From: Acidobacteriota bacterium | GTDB lineage: Bacteria; Acidobacteriota; Terriglobia; Terriglobales; Acidobacteriaceae | Assembly (NCBI GenBank): GCA_021818585.1 | Contig: JAKATU010000039.1 | Span: 1 to 42,971 of the forward strand | DNA length: 42,971 bases | Reading direction: 5' to 3' | Part shown: positions 7,844 through 16,080 of the stretch, in pieces | Position numbering within the stretch: the first letter of the stretch is position 1 | Layout of the letters: every line of letters begins with the position of its first letter | Notes under the pieces: model-generated | Databases searched by the model: none | Seen by the model: the letters and a program-made list of their open reading frames with translations, nothing else | Told to the model about the DNA's origin: nothing | Made by a program: the position numbers and the translations under genes

Positions 7844-8638
7844 TCAGTAGGATTTGTAGGTTTGGTTGAAGTGGGGGCGGGGCTGGCTGTTGACGTAGGC
7901 GGCTATGTCCCAGGCTTCCTGCGGGGATAACAGGCCGGGGCTTTGCAGAGGCATGTTGTGCTGGACCCAGGCCGCGAATTTGGCGTTGTGGACCATGCCG
8001 GCTCCGTCGTTGTAGGAGTTGAGGCCCCAGAGCGGTGGGTAGGCGTCGGGAATGCCCTGGCCGTCGGCCTGATGGCAGGCGGCGCACTGAGCAGCGTAGA
8101 TGACTTTGCCCCGGGCGGGATTGCCGGTGAGCTGGGGAAGGGGTTCTAGTCCGCGGTACTTGTAGGGCTTATTTTTTTCGCCGTTTGTCCAGAGGGAGTT
8201 GATGTAGGCGATGAGGGCTTTCATCTGTGGGCTGTCGGCGGGCAGGGGCTTGCCGTTTTCGCTGCGGACGAAGCACTCCTGGATGCGGTTCTGGAGGGTG
8301 ATGACGTGCCCAGCGCGCTTGCTGAACATGGGGAAGAGCCCGGCGACGTCGATCATGGGCGAGGCGTAGTCGACGGTGCCGCTGAGGCGATGGCAGTCAG
8401 TGCAGGTGAGGGTGTTACCGGTCCACTGGGCGGCGTATTGGGGAGTGTAATCAAAGATGAGCTTGCCCTGATGGATGAGCTGCTGCTGCGGCGTGAGTGC
8501 GGGTGGGGTTCCGGCGGGCGGCGCGGTTTGCTGCGCGGCGTGGATGCGGGTGAAGCCCGCGGCGGCGAGGATGCAGCCGACGGCGAGAGCAGGAACGAGG
8601 AACCATGTGGGAGCTTTGCGAAGTCGTTCGGGCAACAT
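7844..8638 (-). CDS. tsdA: TsdA-like dihaem cytochrome c (thiosulfate dehydrogenase / tetrathionate reductase family)
   Basis: This 264-residue exported protein has an N-terminal hydrophobic signal or anchor (WFLVPALAVGCILAAAGF). Two haem-binding sites are present: CTDCH at 79-83 and CAACH at 185-189. TsdA hallmarks surround them: TLQNRIQECFVRSENGKPLP, whose Cys122 aligns with the unusual axial Cys ligand of haem 1, then DSPQMKALIAYI, PPLWGLNSYNDGAGM, HNMP with a possible Met ligand for haem 2, and EAWDIAAYVNS. TsdA interconverts thiosulfate and tetrathionate in the periplasm. The ATG at 8638 is preceded by AAGGAAAG and lies eight bases after the binding-protein gene, so the two are co-transcribed. 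The reaction direction cannot be read. Confidence 0.85.
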   Translation of the reverse strand: MLPERLRKAPTWFLVPALAVGCILAAAGFTRIHAAQQTAPPAGTPPALTPQQQLIHQGKLIFDYTPQYAAQWTGNTLTCTDCHRLSGTVDYASPMIDVAGLFPMFSKRAGHVITLQNRIQECFVRSENGKPLPADSPQMKALIAYINSLWTNGEKNKPYKYRGLEPLPQLTGNPARGKVIYAAQCAACHQADGQGIPDAYPPLWGLNSYNDGAGMVHNAKFAAWVQHNMPLQSPGLLSPQEAWDIAAYVNSQPRPHFNQTYKSY

Positions 8639-8646
8639 AGCTTTCC

Positions 8647-9618
8647 TTACTTTTGAGATGCGTTGGAGGGCAGGGAACGGAAGCCATACTGGTGATAAAT
8701 GGCCTGTGCCTGCGGGGTTTTGAGGAAGTTGAGCCATGCGGCGGCGGCTTGCGGGTGAGGTGCGTCTTTCATGATGCCTCCGGCATAAGTGGCGGTGACG
8801 TTGTGGGCGGGTGCGATGGCGACGCCTTGGATCGGGTTGCCGATGCTCTCCTGAAAGCGGACTTCGGAGGCCCAGGTGACGCCCGCGTCGACTTTGCCTT
8901 GCATGATGCGCATGGGGGTCTGGCGGTGATGAATTTCAGTGAGGATGGTTTGTCCGGAATGGACTTTTGCCTGGTAAACGGCTTGGAAGAGGGCTTCGCC
9001 GCCGGCCTCGCGGAGGGATGCTGCGATCTGCTTGGCGACGCCTTCCCACTCGGGGTTGGGCATGGAAAGGCGAACGTACTTGCGGGCCAAGTCACGGAGC
9101 GAGTGGATATGTTTCGGATTGCCTTTGGCGACCATGATGGCGAGGTTGTTGGTGGCATAGGGGGTGACGTTGGTAAGCTGGCCAGCGGCTTCCATCTGGT
9201 GGGCTACGCGCAGGCCGGCTTCATAGACGTCTGGGCGTACCTGAATGGTGAGGTTGCCGAGGGTGAGGGTGTTGTTGTGAGCGATCTGACGGCGGAGGAT
9301 GCCGGGCGGGAGGGTTTCGTAATAGATGCGGCCTTTGAGCTCGGGGTGCTGCTGTTCAAAGGCGGCGACGAGTTTGGGGAGGACGAAGAACTGGTTGCCT
9401 CCGATGAAGAGGACGAGCTTTGCATTGCAAGGATTGCCGTGGAGGTCAGGTACGTTGTCGACGTCGGGAACGTGGAAGACATATCCCTGCGCTGCGGGGT
9501 CGTTGGCGCCCTTGGACCACGGCGGCATTTGCGGGGTCGGGTTCTGCCGGGCAAGGGCGAATGTGGAGCTGGCAACGAGGAGGAGCAGCGCAAGGAGCAG
9601 CTTCCGATGGGGCTTCAT
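8647..9618 (-). CDS. Periplasmic solute-binding protein, ModA/PBP2-like, without a transporter
   Basis: This 323-residue protein has a Sec signal peptide (LLLALLLLVASSTFALA). Its body looks like a type 2 periplasmic binding protein: KLVLFIGGNQFF, LPKLVAAFEQQHPELKG, YATNNLAIMVAKGNP, DAGVTWASEVRFQE and a ModA-like end (WLNFLKTPQAQAIYHQYGF). ModA relatives bind oxyanions such as molybdate, tungstate or sulfate, but the ligand here is not readable. No ABC permease or ATPase is nearby. It is instead tightly packed between a DsrE-like gene (13-base gap) and the tsdA-like gene (8-base gap), which suggests capture or delivery of a substrate for that redox system. Confidence 0.8.
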   Translation of the reverse strand: MKPHRKLLLALLLLVASSTFALARQNPTPQMPPWSKGANDPAAQGYVFHVPDVDNVPDLHGNPCNAKLVLFIGGNQFFVLPKLVAAFEQQHPELKGRIYYETLPPGILRRQIAHNNTLTLGNLTIQVRPDVYEAGLRVAHQMEAAGQLTNVTPYATNNLAIMVAKGNPKHIHSLRDLARKYVRLSMPNPEWEGVAKQIAASLREAGGEALFQAVYQAKVHSGQTILTEIHHRQTPMRIMQGKVDAGVTWASEVRFQESIGNPIQGVAIAPAHNVTATYAGGIMKDAPHPQAAAAWLNFLKTPQAQAIYHQYGFRSLPSNASQK

Positions 9619-9631
9619 TTCATTGTTCTTT

Positions 9632-10351
9632 CTAGCCTACGTAGAGATAGCTGTAGCGGCCTTTGGACTGGAGCAGGCCAATGGCGCCAACAGCGGCGGC
9701 GACGAGGAGAACACCGGGGAGGGTGTGCGCGGCGAGGTCGTTGTAGATCTCTTGCGTGGGCTGGGTGAGATGGTTTTTTCCGGCTGAGTACTTGGCTACG
9801 AACCATGTGGCCATGTGGCAGCCGACGAGGCGCAGGCCGCGATGCTGTAGGGCCTGAATGCTGGAATCCTGGTAGATGGAGTCGGCGTGATTGGGGTCGT
9901 TGGAGGCGTATTTGAGATTGGTTTTGCTGGGATAGAAGATGTTGCGTTCGGCGGGCTTGCCGGTTTTGGGATCGTTGATTTTGGCCATGACGCCGAGGGT
10001 GTATTTTTTCCAGGCGTAGTCGTCAAAAAGGAGGACGGTGGCCATGGCGCGCGCGACGGCGGCGATCTGGATTTGATCGGCGGGAATGCCGAAGCCGAAG
10101 TGGAGGGCGTTGAAGGAGTTCTGAATGTGCTCGAAGCCGCTGCCGTTGGCTGCGGTGAGGTCGAACATCTGTTTGACTTCCGCTGGTTGGTGGAGGAGTT
10201 TGTTGAAGTCGTTGATGGGCCACTCGGAGGTGGTTTCGATCTCCTGTGCGTGGACGGCGGGTGCGATGGGGCCGATGGCGCCGAAGGCTGCCAGGCCCGC
10301 TGCGGCGGTGGTGACGAAGGAACGGCGAGAGATGGGGTGGATGGGTTTCAT
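9632..10351 (-). CDS. Tat-exported DsrE-like protein, paralogue 2
   Basis: This 239-residue protein starts MKPIHPISRRSFVTTAAAGL, a twin-arginine signal with likely cleavage after VHA at residues 33-35. The mature part follows the DsrE/DsrF fold pattern: HFGFGIPADQIQIAAVARA, IYQDSSIQALQHRGLRLVGC with a single Cys178, and a C-terminal LPGVLLVAAAVGAIGLLQSKG. DsrE-type cysteines carry persulfide sulfur in cytoplasmic relays, whereas this protein is exported. It is the same length as its upstream paralogue and keeps the Cys at the same residue number. It lies 13 bases before the binding-protein gene. The export signal is seen; the DsrE assignment is by pattern, and the sulfur role is inferred. Confidence 0.72.
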   Translation of the reverse strand: MKPIHPISRRSFVTTAAAGLAAFGAIGPIAPAVHAQEIETTSEWPINDFNKLLHQPAEVKQMFDLTAANGSGFEHIQNSFNALHFGFGIPADQIQIAAVARAMATVLLFDDYAWKKYTLGVMAKINDPKTGKPAERNIFYPSKTNLKYASNDPNHADSIYQDSSIQALQHRGLRLVGCHMATWFVAKYSAGKNHLTQPTQEIYNDLAAHTLPGVLLVAAAVGAIGLLQSKGRYSYLYVG

Positions 10352-10364
10352 GCTTCTCCTCAGG

Positions 10365-10432
10365 GTGCCGGATGGCAGATATGTAAATGGAATCTGCTGA
10401 CCAGTATGACGGATGCGGTGCGCATCCGGCAC
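10365..10432. promoter_or_regulatory. Inverted-repeat element between the two DsrE-like genes
   Basis: A perfect ten-base inverted repeat GTGCCGGATG (10365-10374) / CATCCGGCAC (10423-10432) encloses a second hairpin, GGATGC-GGTGC-GCATCC (10411-10427), that shares bases with the outer right arm. The two structures are mutually exclusive, and the element lies just upstream of the second DsrE-like gene. It could be an attenuator, an mRNA-processing site setting relative expression, or a repeat remnant. Confidence 0.4.
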
Positions 10433-10468
10433 GAATGAGGCGATGTGGCAGGGTAAAGTCATTTGCGA

Positions 10469-11188
10469 TCAGCCGACGGTGATGTAGCTGTAATGGCCTT
10501 CCGTCTGTAGGATTGCAACGGCGCCTACCATGGCGGCGACAACGATGACACCGGGCAGGGCGTGGGAGATCCAGTCCTCGACGATTTCCTCGGGCTTCTG
10601 GGTGAGGCCGCGGAGCTTGATGAGCTTGCGGGCCTGCTCTTCAGCGGCGGTGTGGCAGCTGAGGAATTTGACGCCGCGATGCATGAGGGCCTGGATGCTG
10701 GTGTCCTGATAGAGGGAGTCTTCACTGTCAGGGCTGCTGGAGGGGTATTTGAGGCCGTGCTTGCTGGGGAAGAAGATGTTGCGCTCGGCGGGCTGACCGG
10801 TTTTGGGGTCGGTGACCTTGAACCATTCGCCGATCTTGTACTTCTTCCAGACGTAGTCGTCCATGTTGAGCATGTTGGAGGGGCCATGGAGCGCGGCGAC
10901 GACCTGGATCTGGCTGGTGGGGTAACCGAAGCCGTAGTGGAGGCCGTTGAGGGAGTTTTTGATGTTGTTGAGGAAGCCGCCGCCGCCGATGGGGATGATG
11001 TCATAGACCTGCTTGATGCGTGCCGGTTTTTTGACGACGGCTTTGAAGTCGGAATCACTCAGGGTGGCAGTGGTGGCGACGAGTTGTGCGTTTGCGGAAG
11101 GTGCGATGACGCCTGCGGCAGAGATGGCGGCGACGCCGGCGGCGGCGGTGGTGACGAAGGAACGACGGCTCAGTTTGTTTGTGCTCAT
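10469..11188 (-). CDS. Tat-exported DsrE-like protein, paralogue 1
   Basis: This 239-residue protein begins with a twin-arginine signal (KLSRRSFVTTAAAGVAA, cleavage near ANA at 32-34). It is clearly paralogous to the next gene: HYGFGYPTSQIQVVAALHGP, DDYVWKKYKIGEWF, PKTGQPAERNIFFPSK, YQDTSIQALMHRGVKFLSCH and LPGVIVVAAMVGAVAILQTEG. Cys178 is its conserved cysteine. The DsrE-like Rossmann pattern suggests sulfur binding, but in the periplasm. As first gene of the cluster it sets the promoter region, which lies within 11189-11620. The two proteins might form a DsrE/DsrF-like hetero-oligomer. Confidence 0.72.
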   Translation of the reverse strand: MSTNKLSRRSFVTTAAAGVAAISAAGVIAPSANAQLVATTATLSDSDFKAVVKKPARIKQVYDIIPIGGGGFLNNIKNSLNGLHYGFGYPTSQIQVVAALHGPSNMLNMDDYVWKKYKIGEWFKVTDPKTGQPAERNIFFPSKHGLKYPSSSPDSEDSLYQDTSIQALMHRGVKFLSCHTAAEEQARKLIKLRGLTQKPEEIVEDWISHALPGVIVVAAMVGAVAILQTEGHYSYITVG

Positions 11189-11435
11189 GCTTATCCTGCT
11201 TTCCTTACTTTGGGTGTTGCACGGACGTTGGGTTGGGATGGCGGAGGACTGCCGGGCGATGGAGGATTCTGCGAAATCGGGCGATCACCTGTATCCGTCA
11301 TGCATGTTGAGAGATGCTCGTGACCGTGATGTTGGTCACGGTGAAGGCGCTTTATTGATTCGGCAGAGCCAGTGTGAGGGAGTGGAGGGAGGGGTGTCCA
11401 AGCAGAAAAACTTATGACCTATAAGGTGCTTGCCG

Positions 11436-11475
11436 GTGCTGGCCGCACGGGCACACGCGCCTTCGACGCCATTCC
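11436..11475 (+). repeat. Interspersed GC repeat, copy C
   Basis: The segment starts GTGCTGGCCGCACGGGCACA and continues CGCGCCTTCGACGCCATTC. It matches copy D at 19687 through the GTGCTGGCCGCACGGGC core and the closing GCCATTC. Confidence 0.7.
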
Positions 11476-11561
11476 GTTCATGGTTTGGTTCCGTGGGTTG
11501 GCTTTTTGCCTTTGCGTGGGGGTTGCGCTTTGCGCCGTTATGGGCTGATAGCTTTTCGGAT

Positions 11562-11592
11562 CCCACTCAAGCCGAAAGACGACTTGAGTGGG
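11562..11592. repeat. CCCAC...GTGGG palindromic repeat, copy 1
   Basis: A ten-base stem CCCACTCAAG (11562-11571) / CTTGAGTGGG (11583-11592) is followed by CCACCC. It lies 28 bases beyond the ychF stop and could end that transcript, although no T-tract follows on the minus strand. Related palindromes are at 12833 and 26165. Confidence 0.6.
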
Positions 11593-11619
11593 CCACCCAA
11601 AGATGTTTTGAGGGCGCGG

Positions 11620-12717
11620 TTAGACGTTGAATTTGAAGAAGAGGACGTCGCCGTCTTTGACGATGTATTCCTTACCTTCGGAGCGGTAGAGGCCTTTGTC
11701 TTTGATGGCCTGTTCGCTGCGGAGCTGGAAGAGGTCGTCGCAGTGGTAGGCTTCGGCGCGGATGAAGCCGCGTTCAAAATCGGAGTGGATGACGCCAGCG
11801 GCGCTGGGAGCTTTGGCGCCTCGGCGGATGGTCCAGGCACGGCACTCGTCGGGGCCTGCGGTGAAGTAGGTGATGAGGTCGAGGAGGCGATAGCCGGCGT
11901 GGATGAGGCGGTTCAGGCCTGGCTCGGCGAGGCCGAGGTCGGCGAGGAATTCGGCGCGCTCGGCAGGGTCCAAGAGAGCGATTTCGGATTCCATGGCGCC
12001 GGAGAGGCGGACGACCTGGGAGTTTTCCTCGGCGGCGCGCTTTTCCACGGCGTCGACGTAAGGATTGTGGCCGGAGAGGCCGGCGTCGTCGACGTTGGCG
12101 ACGTAGAGCATGGGCTTGGCGGTGATGAGAAAGAGGTCGCGGGCGACGGATTTTTCTTCTTCGTCGAGCTCGACGGTGCGGGCGGGCTTGCCTTCCTGCA
12201 GGGCGGCGAGCAGCTTGGCGAGGCACGAGGCTTCGACTTTGACTTTGTGGTCGGTGGAACCTTTGGCTGCTTTTTCGGCCTTGGCGTGGCGTTTTTCGAC
12301 GGATTCGAGGTCGGCGAGGAGGAGCTCGGTGTTGATGACGTCGATGTCGCTGAGGGGGTTGACCTGGCCGCCGACATGGATGACGTTGGGGTCGTCAAAG
12401 CAGCGGACGACGTGGGCGACGGCGTCCGTGGCGCGGATGTGGCCGAGGAACTGGTTGCCGAGTCCTTCCCCCTTGGAGGCTCCGGCGACGAGGCCGGCGA
12501 TGTCAATGAACTCCATGGTGGTGGGAACGGTGCGCTTGGGCTGGAAGATCTCGGCGATTTTGTCGAGGCGGGCGTCGGGCACGGTGACGACGCCGACGTT
12601 GGGGTCGATGGTGCAGAAGGGATAGTTGGCCGCCTGGGCCTTGGCCGCCGTGAGGGCGTTGAAGATGGTGCTTTTGCCTACGTTGGGCAGTCCGACGATT
12701 CCGCAGTTGAGGGCCAT
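11620..12717 (-). CDS. ychF: Redox-regulated ATPase/GTPase YchF (OLA1 family)
   Basis: This 365-residue protein has the normal YchF length. It begins MALNCGIVGLPNVGKSTIFN with the P-loop GLPNVGKS at 9-16 and has G3-like FIDIAGLVAGASKGEGLGNQFL. A coiled-coil insertion follows, and the C-terminal TGS-like domain contains AWTIRRGAKAPSAAGVIHSD and DFERGFIRAEA. YchF is a ribosome-associated ATPase linked to oxidative stress and translation. An in-frame start further upstream would add about 60 unrelated residues, so the ATG at 12717 is preferred. It is divergent from the HIT gene. Confidence 0.95.
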   Translation of the reverse strand: MALNCGIVGLPNVGKSTIFNALTAAKAQAANYPFCTIDPNVGVVTVPDARLDKIAEIFQPKRTVPTTMEFIDIAGLVAGASKGEGLGNQFLGHIRATDAVAHVVRCFDDPNVIHVGGQVNPLSDIDVINTELLLADLESVEKRHAKAEKAAKGSTDHKVKVEASCLAKLLAALQEGKPARTVELDEEEKSVARDLFLITAKPMLYVANVDDAGLSGHNPYVDAVEKRAAEENSQVVRLSGAMESEIALLDPAERAEFLADLGLAEPGLNRLIHAGYRLLDLITYFTAGPDECRAWTIRRGAKAPSAAGVIHSDFERGFIRAEAYHCDDLFQLRSEQAIKDKGLYRSEGKEYIVKDGDVLFFKFNV

Positions 12718-12832
12718 GCTGGTAAGGAGTTCTCTCTCAGGTTTGGATTGTGGCGCAGGGAGGGTGCGCGGGGTGGTGTTTCTTCTATTAGAGCATCTTC
12801 CTGACGTGGGTCGGCCTTTGGCCGCTACGGTC

Positions 12833-12871
12833 CCACACTTTCTTTCCGAACAGCGTGGAAAGAAAGTGTGG
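12833..12871. repeat. CCCAC...GTGGG palindromic repeat, copy 2
   Basis: A perfect 15-base stem, CCACACTTTCTTTCC / GGAAAGAAAGTGTGG, has a nine-base loop and is followed by GGCACCC. It lies between the divergent ychF and HIT genes, so it may sit in the 5' leader of one of them. Exact ends may be off by two bases. Confidence 0.65.
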
Positions 12872-12914
12872 GGCACCCGGATTTTCCTTTCTTCGACGTG
12901 GTACAACGGGGGCC

Positions 12915-13253
12915 ATGGATTGCATCTTCTGCAAAATTGTGGCCGGTGAGATTCCGGCGAAGAAGCTTTATGAGGATGAGCAGGTGATGGCGTTTGCGGA
13001 TGTGAACCCGCAGACGCCGGTGCATGCTCTGATTGTGCCGAAGCGGCATATTGTGTCGCTGGCGCATACTTCCCGGGAGGATGCCGGGTTGCTGGGGCAT
13101 CTGCATGCCGTGGCGAGCGAGCTGGCGGCGAAGCATGAGCTGACGAGTGGCTACCGGACGGTGATCAACACGGGGCCGGATGGCGGGCAGACGGTGGGGC
13201 ATCTGCATGTGCACCTGCTGGGCGGGCGGCCTATGCATTGGCCGCCGGGGTAA
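12915..13253 (+). CDS. HIT family protein (HINT-type nucleotide hydrolase)
   Basis: This 112-residue protein starts MDCIFCKIVAGEIPAKKLYE, typical of bacterial HINT/PKCI-like proteins, and carries the catalytic histidine triad in VGHLHVHLLGG near residue 100. Such proteins hydrolyse AMP-linked substrates such as adenosine phosphoramidates. The upstream in-frame GTG at 12855 would start inside the palindromic repeat, so the ATG at 12915, preceded by a purine-rich GGGGG, is preferred. The end GGRPMHWPPG is normal for the family. Confidence 0.92.
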   Translation: MDCIFCKIVAGEIPAKKLYEDEQVMAFADVNPQTPVHALIVPKRHIVSLAHTSREDAGLLGHLHAVASELAAKHELTSGYRTVINTGPDGGQTVGHLHVHLLGGRPMHWPPG

Positions 13254-13413
13254 AGACAGTTGTCAGTCTCCAGTTGCCAGTCTCCTTGTTGTTTTTGTAA
13301 CGGCGGGCGATTGCGAAGGAGATCGGCTGGGGATATGGGCCGTGCTGCGACGCTTCCTTCGAGGAATATTTCGCAGTTGGGGGGCATATCGAATTACGTC
13401 GTGTTTGGGAAGA

Positions 13414-13761
13414 ATGGCGATGAGTCGTGAACTGGCTTTGAAGATTGTGCTGGGTTTTGCGGGAGTCATTTTTCTGTCGATGGCTTACCCGATGTTTGCA
13501 TTGGTGCGGCAGGCGCCCACGCTGTCGATGATGATGAGCCTTTATGCCACGCTGGGCGTGTTTCTGCTGCTGGCGATCCGGAATCCGTCGGCGCATCGCA
13601 GCCTGATCGCGTTTACGGCGTGGTCGAGCTTCGCGCACGGGATTTTGATGGGGACGCAGGCTTTGCTCAACCTTGTAGAGCGCGGGGAGCTGATCGGGGT
13701 AGCGGTTTTGCTGGTGATTGGGGTCGCTTTGATTGCTTTGTCTCCGCCGAAGCCTGCCTGA
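13414..13761 (+). CDS. Small four-helix membrane protein, DUF6632-like
   Basis: This 115-residue hydrophobic protein begins MAMSRELALKIVLGFAGVIF. It has about four predicted membrane segments: GFAGVIFLSMAYPMF, LYATLGVFLLLAI, FTAWSSFAHGILMG and LIGVAVLLVIGVALIAL. The stretch RNPSAHRSLIAFTAWSSFAH matches my memory of DUF6632 proteins of soil bacteria; the function is unknown. The ATG at 13420 is an alternative start. The next membrane-protein gene follows 31 bases later on the same strand, so the pair may be an operon. Confidence 0.7.
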   Translation: MAMSRELALKIVLGFAGVIFLSMAYPMFALVRQAPTLSMMMSLYATLGVFLLLAIRNPSAHRSLIAFTAWSSFAHGILMGTQALLNLVERGELIGVAVLLVIGVALIALSPPKPA

Positions 13762-13792
13762 TGGGCGGGGTAGATCGAGGAGGATTGGCGGG

Positions 13793-14590
13793 ATGCGAAT
13801 GAGAAGCGTGGGTCAGTGGCTGTTTGCGGCGACGATGGTTGGTCTTGGAGTCATGGGGATGGTGCAGGGGCATTTTGCTCCTGTATGGAAGCCGGTGCCG
13901 GACTGGGCGCCCGCGCGCGAGGCGCTGGCGTATGTGTGCTCTGCTATCTCCCTGGCGGCTGGCGCGGGGCTGGTTTGGCGGCGCACGCAGACATATGCCG
14001 CTCGCGTGCTGTGGACGGCGCTGTTGCTCTGGTTTGTAGTGTTTCGGTTGCCGCAGGTGGTTCTGACGCCTTCGCTGGGAACTTTTTGGCCGGCAGGTGA
14101 GACGGCGGCGATGATTGCGGCGGCCTGGGTGTTGTACAGGTGGTTCGCGTTGGAGTGGGATCAGCGATACGCCGGGTTTGTCGTGGGCGACAAGGGGCTG
14201 CGCGTTGGCAGAGCCCTTTTTGGGTTTGGACTGGTTGTTTTCGGGATGGGGCACTTCCTCCTCCTGCAATATACGGCCGGGATGGTGCCCAACTGGCTGC
14301 CGTGGCATGTGGAGTTTGCGTGCTTTACCGGCGGCGCTTTTATTGCGGCCGGACTGGCGGTGATGACGGGGATCTGCGGTCGGCTTGCGGCCACGCTTGC
14401 GGCGGTCGAGATTGGCGCATTTCTGCTGCTGGTCTGGGTTCCGATTCTGGCGGGCGGCTCGCGTGGAGCCTTCCAATGGAGTGAAACGACGGTGAACTGT
14501 GCGCTGCTGGCCGCGGCTTGGCTGGTGGCGGATTCCTATCGCGGAGTGCCCTGGCTTAGCGGTGGTATTGGTGCGATTCCCGGGGCTTGA
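13793..14590 (+). CDS. Polytopic membrane protein of unknown function (DoxX-like appearance)
   Basis: This 265-residue protein has about eight hydrophobic segments, including QWLFAATMVGLGVMGM, AYVCSAISLAAGAGLV, WTALLLWFVVFRLPQVVL, MIAAAWVLYRWF, ALFGFGLVVFGMGHFLLL and LAAVEIGAFLLLVWVPIL. The two halves look weakly alike (GLGVMGMVQGHF versus GLVVFGMGHFLLL), which suggests an internal duplication as in DoxX-like proteins. That resemblance is weak. A good GAGGAGGA ribosome site precedes the ATG at 13793. The function is unknown. Confidence 0.75.
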   Translation: MRMRSVGQWLFAATMVGLGVMGMVQGHFAPVWKPVPDWAPAREALAYVCSAISLAAGAGLVWRRTQTYAARVLWTALLLWFVVFRLPQVVLTPSLGTFWPAGETAAMIAAAWVLYRWFALEWDQRYAGFVVGDKGLRVGRALFGFGLVVFGMGHFLLLQYTAGMVPNWLPWHVEFACFTGGAFIAAGLAVMTGICGRLAATLAAVEIGAFLLLVWVPILAGGSRGAFQWSETTVNCALLAAAWLVADSYRGVPWLSGGIGAIPGA

Positions 14591-14675
14591 GATGTGTAAG
14601 GGCTGAGGTTAATGCCCACCTGTTGCGCGAAGGCGGCGCGATGGGTGAGGTTCCTATTTTTTGAGGTTTGGGAGT

Positions 14676-15986
14676 TCAGGGCTTCAGGGCTGCGAAGACT
14701 TCGCGTGCGGCGGCTATGGTTTGGTGGACGTGGTCGGTGGTGTGGGCGGCACCTAAGAATGCGGCTTCGAATTGGGAGGGTGGGAGCCAGATGCCGCGGT
14801 CGAGCATGCCTCGGTGGAAGGCGGCGAAGCGATTGGTGTCAGCAAATTCGGCGGTGGCGAAGTCGCGGACTGGGTTGGGGGTGAAGAACCAGGTGAACAT
14901 GGCTCCCTGGCGGTTGGTGGTGAGGGGTATCCCGGCCTCGGTTGCGGCGGCGGCGACGCCGTTGGCGACGGCGGTGGCGGTCTGGTCCAGCTGGGCGTAG
15001 ATGGATGCGCGGTTTTGCTCGAGGTGGCTGAGGGTGGCGATGCCTGCGGCCATGGCGAGGGGGTTTCCGCTGAGGGTTCCGGCCTGGTAGACGGGTCCGA
15101 GCGGGGCGAGTTTGTCCATGATTTCGGCGCGGCCGCCGAAGGCGCCGACGGGAAGGCCTCCGCCGATGATTTTGCCTAAGGTTGTGAGGTCGGGTTGGAT
15201 TCCGGAGAGTTCCTGCACTCCGCCGTAGGCGACGCGGAAGCCGGTCATGACTTCGTCGAAGATGAGGAGTGCGCCTTCGCGGGATGTGATGTCGCGGAGG
15301 GTCTTGAGGTAGCCAGGCTGGGGCGGGACGCAGCCCATGTTGCCGGCGACGGGCTCGACGATGATGCAGGCGATTTCGTTTTTGTGGGTGGCGAATGCGG
15401 CTTCGACGGCCGCGGTGTCGTTGTAGGGCAGGGTGAGGGTGAGCTGGGCGATCTGGTCAGGAACGCCGGCGGAGCCGGGGATGCCGAAGGTGGCGAGGCC
15501 GGAGCCGGCCTTGGCGAGGAGTCCGTCGGAGTGGCCGTGGTAGCAGCCCTCGAATTTGACGATGTAGTTGCGGCCTGTGAAGGCGCGGGCGAGGCGGAGG
15601 GCGGACATAGTGGCTTCGGTTCCGGAGGAGACGAAGCGGAGCTTTTCAATGGACGGGACGGCGCGAGTGACGAGTTCGGCGAGGTCGGCTTCTGCGGCGG
15701 TGGAGGCGCCGAAACTGGAAGAATCGGCGGCGGTCTGCTGTATGGCCCGGACAACGGGCGGGAAGGCGTGGCCGAGGATCATGGGGCCCCACGAGCCGAA
15801 GTAGTCGAGGTATTGGTTGCCGTCGGCGTCGTAGAGATGGGCTCCTTCGGCGCGGGAGAGGAATGGCGGCTCGCCGCCGACGGCGCGGAAGGCGCGGACG
15901 GGGGAGTCTACTCCGCCGGGAAGGAAGCGCTCGGCGCGCCGGCGGAGCTGGTTGGATTGGGTGAGGGTGCGGGCAATGATGGGCAT
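14676..15986 (-). CDS. hemL: Glutamate-1-semialdehyde 2,1-aminomutase
   Basis: This 436-residue protein has full family length. It begins near [20 protein letters not shown] and carries [47 protein letters not shown] (PLP-binding Asp) and [20 protein letters not shown] with the PLP lysine at about 272. It converts glutamate-1-semialdehyde to 5-aminolevulinate in the C5 pathway of tetrapyrrole synthesis, in the cytoplasm. It converges on the membrane-protein pair. No riboswitch or strong promoter was recognised upstream of 15986. Confidence 0.96.
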   Translation of the reverse strand: MPIIARTLTQSNQLRRRAERFLPGGVDSPVRAFRAVGGEPPFLSRAEGAHLYDADGNQYLDYFGSWGPMILGHAFPPVVRAIQQTAADSSSFGASTAAEADLAELVTRAVPSIEKLRFVSSGTEATMSALRLARAFTGRNYIVKFEGCYHGHSDGLLAKAGSGLATFGIPGSAGVPDQIAQLTLTLPYNDTAAVEAAFATHKNEIACIIVEPVAGNMGCVPPQPGYLKTLRDITSREGALLIFDEVMTGFRVAYGGVQELSGIQPDLTTLGKIIGGGLPVGAFGGRAEIMDKLAPLGPVYQAGTLSGNPLAMAAGIATLSHLEQNRASIYAQLDQTATAVANGVAAAATEAGIPLTTNRQGAMFTWFFTPNPVRDFATAEFADTNRFAAFHRGMLDRGIWLPPSQFEAAFLGAAHTTDHVHQTIAAAREVFAALKP

Positions 15987-16080
15987 GAGGCCAGTATATG
16001 GGGAGCTTTTGGCTTGGGGCGGTGGAGTTATGCGTGGCTTAGTTTTGTGGAGGTGGGGATGATTTTGAAGTGGATGGTGT

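Larger units (their letters stand above)
11189..11619. other. Intergenic stretch with repeats, upstream of the DsrE-TsdA cluster
   Basis: This 431-base gap separates the DsrE-TsdA cluster from ychF. It holds an ACCGTGA/TCACGGT inverted repeat at 11323-11342 that could be an operator or a hairpin, one copy of the dispersed GC repeat (11436-11475) and one CCCACTCAAG palindrome (11562-11592). The cluster promoter should lie in its left half, but no confident -35/-10 is visible. No gene is supported. Confidence 0.5.

Noticed and set aside
11323..11342. Terminator for the ychF side
   Set aside because: The ACCGTGA/TCACGGT repeat has no T-tract and lies about 280 bases beyond the ychF stop; an operator or chance palindrome is as likely.
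11485..12804. Plus-strand 439-residue open frame opposite ychF
   Set aside because: It is low-complexity (Gly/Asp/Val/Glu-rich) and fully antisense to a conserved gene.
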